Shown here in pieces: positions 6,758 through 9,304 of a stretch of 9,304 nucleotides of DNA (positions are counted from its first letter, which is position 1; the number at the start of each line of letters is the position of its first letter). Origin of the DNA: CAYUCY01 sp964443525 (GTDB taxonomy: Bacteria > Pseudomonadota > Alphaproteobacteria > Caedimonadales > Caedimonadaceae). The position numbers and the translations under genes were made by a program. Under the pieces are notes generated by a model that saw nothing but the letters and a program-made list of their open reading frames with translations, was not told the origin of the DNA and ran no database searches. The stretch spans positions 1-9,304 of the forward strand of contig CAYUCY010000059.1 in NCBI GenBank assembly GCA_964443525.1, in the 5' to 3' direction.

Positions 6758-7804
6758 ATGACCAAGAAAGTTCTCATTTTAGGCGTCAACGGCTTTATCG
6801 GAAACAGCTTGACCGAATACATTCTCAAGAAAACGGATTGGGAAGTCTTCGGTATGGATATGGCAACGGACAAGCTTGAGAATTGCCTCGGTCACAGTCG
6901 TTTCAAATTCGTTGAAGGCGATATTACGATCAATAAGGAGTGGATCGAATATCATGTGAAAAAATGTGATGTGGTTTTGCCGCTGGTTGCGATTGCAAAT
7001 CCGGCCCTTTACGTGAAGGAGCCTCTTCGGGTTTTTGAGCTTGATTTCGAAGCCAATCTTGAAATCGTGCGGCTCTGCGTCCGATACAAGAAGCGCGTCA
7101 TCTTCCCGTCTACGTCCGAAGTTTACGGTATGAGCGATGACGCCGAATTTCGTGAGGAAGAAACAAATTGTGTGTTAGGTCCGATCAATAAGCAACGCTG
7201 GATCTATTCTTGCTCGAAGCAGCTTTTGGATCGTGTAATTTACGCCTACGGCGTTAAAGAAGGGCTTCAGTATACTCTTTTTCGTCCTTTTAACTGGCTG
7301 GGTCCTAAGCTCGATCGGATCGACGAGCAAAAAGAGGGAAGCTCCCGCGTCGTGACCCAATTCTTAAGCAACATTCTCCACCACGGGGAAATCAAGCTCG
7401 TGGACGGAGGACAACAGCGGCGTTCCTTCACCTATATTGATGACGGTATTGAAGCGCTTGTGCGGATTATCGAAAATAAGGACGGGGCGGCGGATCAAAG
7501 AATTTTTAATATCGGAAATCCAAAGAATGATTTTTCAATCAAGGATTTGGCTCATATGATTGTTGATATGGTCAAGGCATATCCGAAATATAAAGCGCTG
7601 GCGGAGAAGACCAAAATTCTTTCTGTCGATGCGGAAACACACTTCGGAAAATCATATCAGGACCTGGGATTCCGAGTGCCTTCCATTGAAAATGCAAGAA
7701 AATACCTCGGTTGGGAGCCCAAGATCGATCTGAAAACGGCATTGAAGCGGACACTCGACTATCACCTCTCTGCTCCTTCCGAACAGCTTGAGAAAGCCGG
7801 CTGA
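6758..7804 (+). CDS. arnA: ArnA-type UDP-glucuronate decarboxylase, stand-alone C-terminal domain without formyltransferase
   Basis: This NAD-dependent SDR enzyme would oxidise and decarboxylate UDP-glucuronate to UDP-4-keto-arabinose, the ArnB substrate. From memory it aligns with residues about 314-660 of E. coli ArnA. GVNGFIG (9-15) binds NAD; EWIEYHVKKCDVVLPLVAIA (61-80) and LRVFELDFEAN (90-100) are nearly identical to ArnA. PSTSEVYG (117-124) holds Ser120 and Glu121, YSCSK (150-154) the Tyr/Lys pair, and YQDLGFRVPSI (300-310) Arg306. These match E. coli Ser433, Glu434, Tyr463, Lys467 and Arg619 at a constant offset of 313, so there is no net indel between them. The N-terminal formyltransferase domain of bifunctional ArnA is absent: translation begins directly at the SDR domain with ATG at 6758, 2 nt after the arnC-like stop. 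The retained Glu and Arg argue for true decarboxylase activity instead of a generic epimerase. It appears to be the last arn gene, 335 bp before sdhC. Confidence 0.9.
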   Translation: MTKKVLILGVNGFIGNSLTEYILKKTDWEVFGMDMATDKLENCLGHSRFKFVEGDITINKEWIEYHVKKCDVVLPLVAIANPALYVKEPLRVFELDFEANLEIVRLCVRYKKRVIFPSTSEVYGMSDDAEFREEETNCVLGPINKQRWIYSCSKQLLDRVIYAYGVKEGLQYTLFRPFNWLGPKLDRIDEQKEGSSRVVTQFLSNILHHGEIKLVDGGQQRRSFTYIDDGIEALVRIIENKDGAADQRIFNIGNPKNDFSIKDLAHMIVDMVKAYPKYKALAEKTKILSVDAETHFGKSYQDLGFRVPSIENARKYLGWEPKIDLKTALKRTLDYHLSAPSEQLEKAG

Positions 7805-7805
7805 T

Positions 7806-7847
7806 TAGCCCCATCAAATTAATTTGGGGAAAGGCGAAAGAGGGCTA
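7806..7847. repeat. Nested inverted repeats just after the arn operon, possible weak terminator
   Basis: TAGCCC (7806-7811) pairs with GGGCTA (7842-7847), which is followed by TTT. Inside it, CCCCA (7809-7813) can pair with TGGGG (7825-7829), with AAATTAATTT between. The two stems share bases and so are alternatives. The location 1-2 nt after the last arn stop suits transcription termination, but there is no real T run, so intrinsic termination would be weak. Confidence 0.35.
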
Positions 7848-7861
7848 TTTGAGGGAAAGTT

Positions 7862-7891
7862 TTGACTCAAAGCTACTTGGAATTGTTTAAA
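7862..7891 (+). promoter_or_regulatory. Candidate sigma70-type promoter for sdhCDA
   Basis: TTGACT (7862-7867, 5 of 6 to the -35 consensus) is followed after 18 nt by TTTAAA (7886-7891, 4 of 6 to the -10 consensus). It is the best promoter-like pair I found between the arn and sdh genes and faces sdhC. The long distance to the ATG at 8140 leaves room for another promoter. Confidence 0.35.
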
Positions 7892-8139
7892 ATTAACCCC
7901 TCCTATCACATCCTAGGACTAAACATCTAGAAAATCTATGCTTTTGGGAGTTTTCTTCAGTGACATAAAGGGGCTTTCTTTATTCAGCTTATCCCCCATA
8001 GCACGATTCTCCTCTATTGCTAGAGTTTACCCTAAAAATCTTTCTTAGTAAGATAGCTTCTATCAGGAAGAGACTTCTTGCATCCGTCTTGAAACTCGTC
8101 CAAAATAGCAAAAAATTTTTAAAATCTAAGGGAAGCGTG

Positions 8140-8529
8140 ATGGCGACACCGAAACTAAAGAGGCCTTTGTCTCCACATTTGCAGATTTACAGGCCTCAAA
8201 TTACCTCCGTTCTCTCGATTTTGCATCGATTAACGGGGATCTTTTTATCCTTTGCCGTTTTGGCGCTTGTTGCGTGGGTATGGGCGCTTGCGGTTAGTCC
8301 TGTTTGTTTTGAAGAAATCTCAATTTTTCTTTCGACTTGGTATGGAAAGATCATCTTTTTCGGTGTTTTGTTTAGTTTTTTTTATCATCTTTTAAACGGA
8401 GTACGTCATTTATTTTGGGATGCGGGATACGGATTTGAACTTCCTCAAGTGACGTATAGCGGCTGGATCGTCGTCGGTCTGTCGGGTGCCGCAACCTTGT
8501 TTTGTGCCGGTCGGTATCTCTGGGGGTAA
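8140..8529 (+). CDS. sdhC: Succinate dehydrogenase cytochrome b556 subunit SdhC
   Basis: This membrane anchor of respiratory complex II helps bind heme b and ubiquinone. The 129 residues have three membrane helices (about 31-51, 69-88 and 107-125). RPLSPHLQIYRPQITSVLS (8-26) is the conserved start of alphaproteobacterial and mitochondrial SdhC. SILHR (26-30) supplies the quinone-site Ser26 and Arg30, equivalent to E. coli Ser27 and Arg31. YHLLNGVRHLFWD (82-94) holds His83, the heme ligand matching E. coli His84. I chose the ATG at 8140 because the family begins only a few residues before RPLSP and GGGA lies 6 nt upstream; a GTG directly before it (8137) and a TTG at 8017 are in frame but less likely. 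It is the first gene of sdhC-D-A, with only 3 nt before sdhD. Confidence 0.95.
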   Translation: MATPKLKRPLSPHLQIYRPQITSVLSILHRLTGIFLSFAVLALVAWVWALAVSPVCFEEISIFLSTWYGKIIFFGVLFSFFYHLLNGVRHLFWDAGYGFELPQVTYSGWIVVGLSGAATLFCAGRYLWG

Positions 8530-8532
8530 ATT

Positions 8533-8931
8533 ATGACGCAAAGAGCAACATCTTTCAAAAGTACGCTTGGTCGGGTTCGGGGAAAGGGATCAGTGAAATC
8601 CGGGACAGAGCACTGGATGGCGCAACGGTTATCCGCGATCATCCTTTTGTTTTTGGGAGGATGGTTTCTCTTTTTCCTTGCCCGACATGTGGGATGCGAC
8701 TATCTCGAGATCCGAGCAAGTCTTCAAAGTTTCTTTCCGACAACCTTCATGATCCTCTTCATTCTTGCAGCGCTTCATCATGCACAACTAGGACTCCAGG
8801 TCGTCATCGAAGATTATGTTCATCGGGAATCTCTTAAGTTATTCCTCATCTACAGCGTTAAATTTATTGCATTCGCAGCTGCCCTTATTGCCTCCCTCTC
8901 CGTCTTAAAAATTTTATTTTCACCTGTTTGA
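8533..8931 (+). CDS. sdhD: Succinate dehydrogenase hydrophobic membrane anchor SdhD
   Basis: This is the second membrane anchor of complex II, 132 residues with three helices (about 30-50, 68-91 and 105-128). GSVKSGTEHWMAQRLSAI (19-36) matches the alphaproteobacterial SdhD N-terminus. LHHAQLGLQVVIEDYVH (81-97) is the signature: His83 corresponds to the heme b ligand His71 of E. coli and Tyr95 to the quinone-site Tyr83, with the same 12-residue spacing. The ATG follows the sdhC stop by 3 nt, and a GGGGG run at 8522-8526 inside sdhC sits 6 nt upstream as ribosome binding site. It pairs with SdhC to hold the SdhAB catalytic part to the inner membrane. Confidence 0.93.
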   Translation: MTQRATSFKSTLGRVRGKGSVKSGTEHWMAQRLSAIILLFLGGWFLFFLARHVGCDYLEIRASLQSFFPTTFMILFILAALHHAQLGLQVVIEDYVHRESLKLFLIYSVKFIAFAAALIASLSVLKILFSPV

Positions 8932-8947
8932 GGAGAATCTCTGAAAA

Positions 8948-9304
8948 ATGACCAAATCTTATCCGATTATTGATCATGCCTATGATGTTGTCGTGGTGGG
9001 AGCCGGAGGAGCGGGTCTCCGAGCCGCCCTCGGAATGAGTGCAAGGGGCCTTTCAACTGCCTGCATTACAAAAGTCTTTCCGACGCGATCCCACACGGTT
9101 TCGGCCCAAGGCGGGATCAGTGCGGCTCTCAATAATATGGGAGACGGCGATCATTGGAAGTTTCACATGTATGATACGGTCAAGGGCTCGGACTGGCTTG
9201 GGGATCAGGATGCCATCGAATATATGTGCCGGAATGCAAAGGAGGCCGTCATCGAACTCGAGCATTTCGGCGTGCCCTTCTCGCGCACCGCGGAAGGCAA
9301 GATC
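8948..9304 (+). CDS. sdhA: Succinate dehydrogenase flavoprotein subunit SdhA, 5' part (cut by window edge)
   Basis: This catalytic subunit of complex II oxidises succinate to fumarate and passes electrons to FAD. Only the first 119 codons are in the window, out of about 590 in the family. YDVVVVGAGGAGLRAAL (12-28) is the dinucleotide-binding loop for FAD. FPTRSHTVSAQGGISAAL (44-61) contains His49, matching the histidine that covalently carries FAD in E. coli SdhA (His45). HMYDTVKGSDWLGDQDAIEYM (73-93) and the following helix are typical of SdhA. The ATG at 8948 is preceded by AGGAG at 8931-8935, 12 nt away, overlapping the sdhD stop; the gap to sdhD is 16 nt. The gene order predicts sdhB further downstream. 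The frame is intact to the edge. Confidence 0.96.
   Translation, partial: MTKSYPIIDHAYDVVVVGAGGAGLRAALGMSARGLSTACITKVFPTRSHTVSAQGGISAALNNMGDGDHWKFHMYDTVKGSDWLGDQDAIEYMCRNAKEAVIELEHFGVPFSRTAEGKI

Larger units (their letters stand above)
7805..8139 (+). other. Intergenic region between arn operon and sdh operon
   Basis: This 335-bp gap holds the inverted repeats after the arn genes, a purine-rich stretch (about 7826-7860), a candidate promoter at 7862-7891 and an A/T tract at about 8110-8126. The sdhC frame stays open back to a TTG at 8017, but those extra 41 residues are Lys-rich and precede the normal SdhC N-terminus, so I do not count them as coding. I see no RNA gene or riboswitch. If the promoter is right, sdhC has a leader of roughly 240 nt. 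Confidence 0.55.

Noticed and set aside
7806..7847. Strong rho-independent terminator after the arn genes
   Set aside because: The stems are imperfect, mutually exclusive and not followed by a T run; kept only as an inverted repeat with low confidence.
8017..8139. TTG-started 41-residue extension of SdhC
   Set aside because: SdhC proteins normally start shortly before RPLSPHLQIY, and the ATG at 8140 has its own ribosome binding site.

Overview
The window looks like chromosomal DNA of a moderately low-GC Gram-negative alphaproteobacterium, perhaps a host-associated lineage such as the Holosporales or Rickettsiales. The best lineage evidence is the succinate dehydrogenase locus, whose SdhC start (RPLSPHLQIYRPQITSVLS), SdhD (IEDYVH) and SdhA (SHTVSAQGGISAAL) have the alphaproteobacterial/mitochondrial form. 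The order-level guess is inference from family resemblance and composition only. All genes are on the + strand.

Region 1 (1-2244) is a large subtilisin-family (S8) serine peptidase gene that enters from the left edge. It is split by a one-base frameshift near 455-463. The part before the shift carries the Asp-site motif, with Glu in place of Asp, and the His motif. The part after it carries the oxyanion Asn, a long charged helical insertion, the GTSFSSP serine motif and a C-terminal helical domain I do not recognise. Three sampled 60-base lines are about 35-40% GC and Arg is mostly AGA, unlike the rest of the window, so this gene may have a different history.

Region 2 (2245-2590) is a 346-bp AT-rich gap with two short inverted repeats and no convincing gene.

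Region 3 (2591-7804) is a tightly packed five-gene lipid A aminoarabinose-type operon in the order arnT-like, arnE-like, arnB-like, arnC-like, arnA decarboxylase domain. Neighbouring genes overlap by 4, 17 and 11 nt, and the last pair is 2 nt apart. The genes would provide oxidative decarboxylation of UDP-glucuronate to UDP-4-keto-pentose (ArnA C-terminal domain), transamination (ArnB), transfer to undecaprenyl phosphate (ArnC), flipping (ArnE) and transfer to lipid A in the periplasm (ArnT). The ArnA formyltransferase domain, the ArnD deformylase, ArnF and Ugd are not in the window. This is the most interesting biological point here.

Region 4 (7805-8139) is a 335-bp gap with inverted repeats just after the arn genes, a candidate sigma70-type promoter at 7862-7891 and the sdhC ribosome binding site.

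Region 5 (8140-9304) is the start of the succinate dehydrogenase operon, sdhC-sdhD-sdhA, with sdhA cut by the window edge after 119 codons. SdhC and SdhD keep their heme and quinone residues, and SdhA keeps its FAD loop and flavin-linking His. No RNA gene, CRISPR array or insertion sequence was recognised. I see no wholly new system: the candidates for novelty are the reduced arn pathway and the unusual split subtilase.
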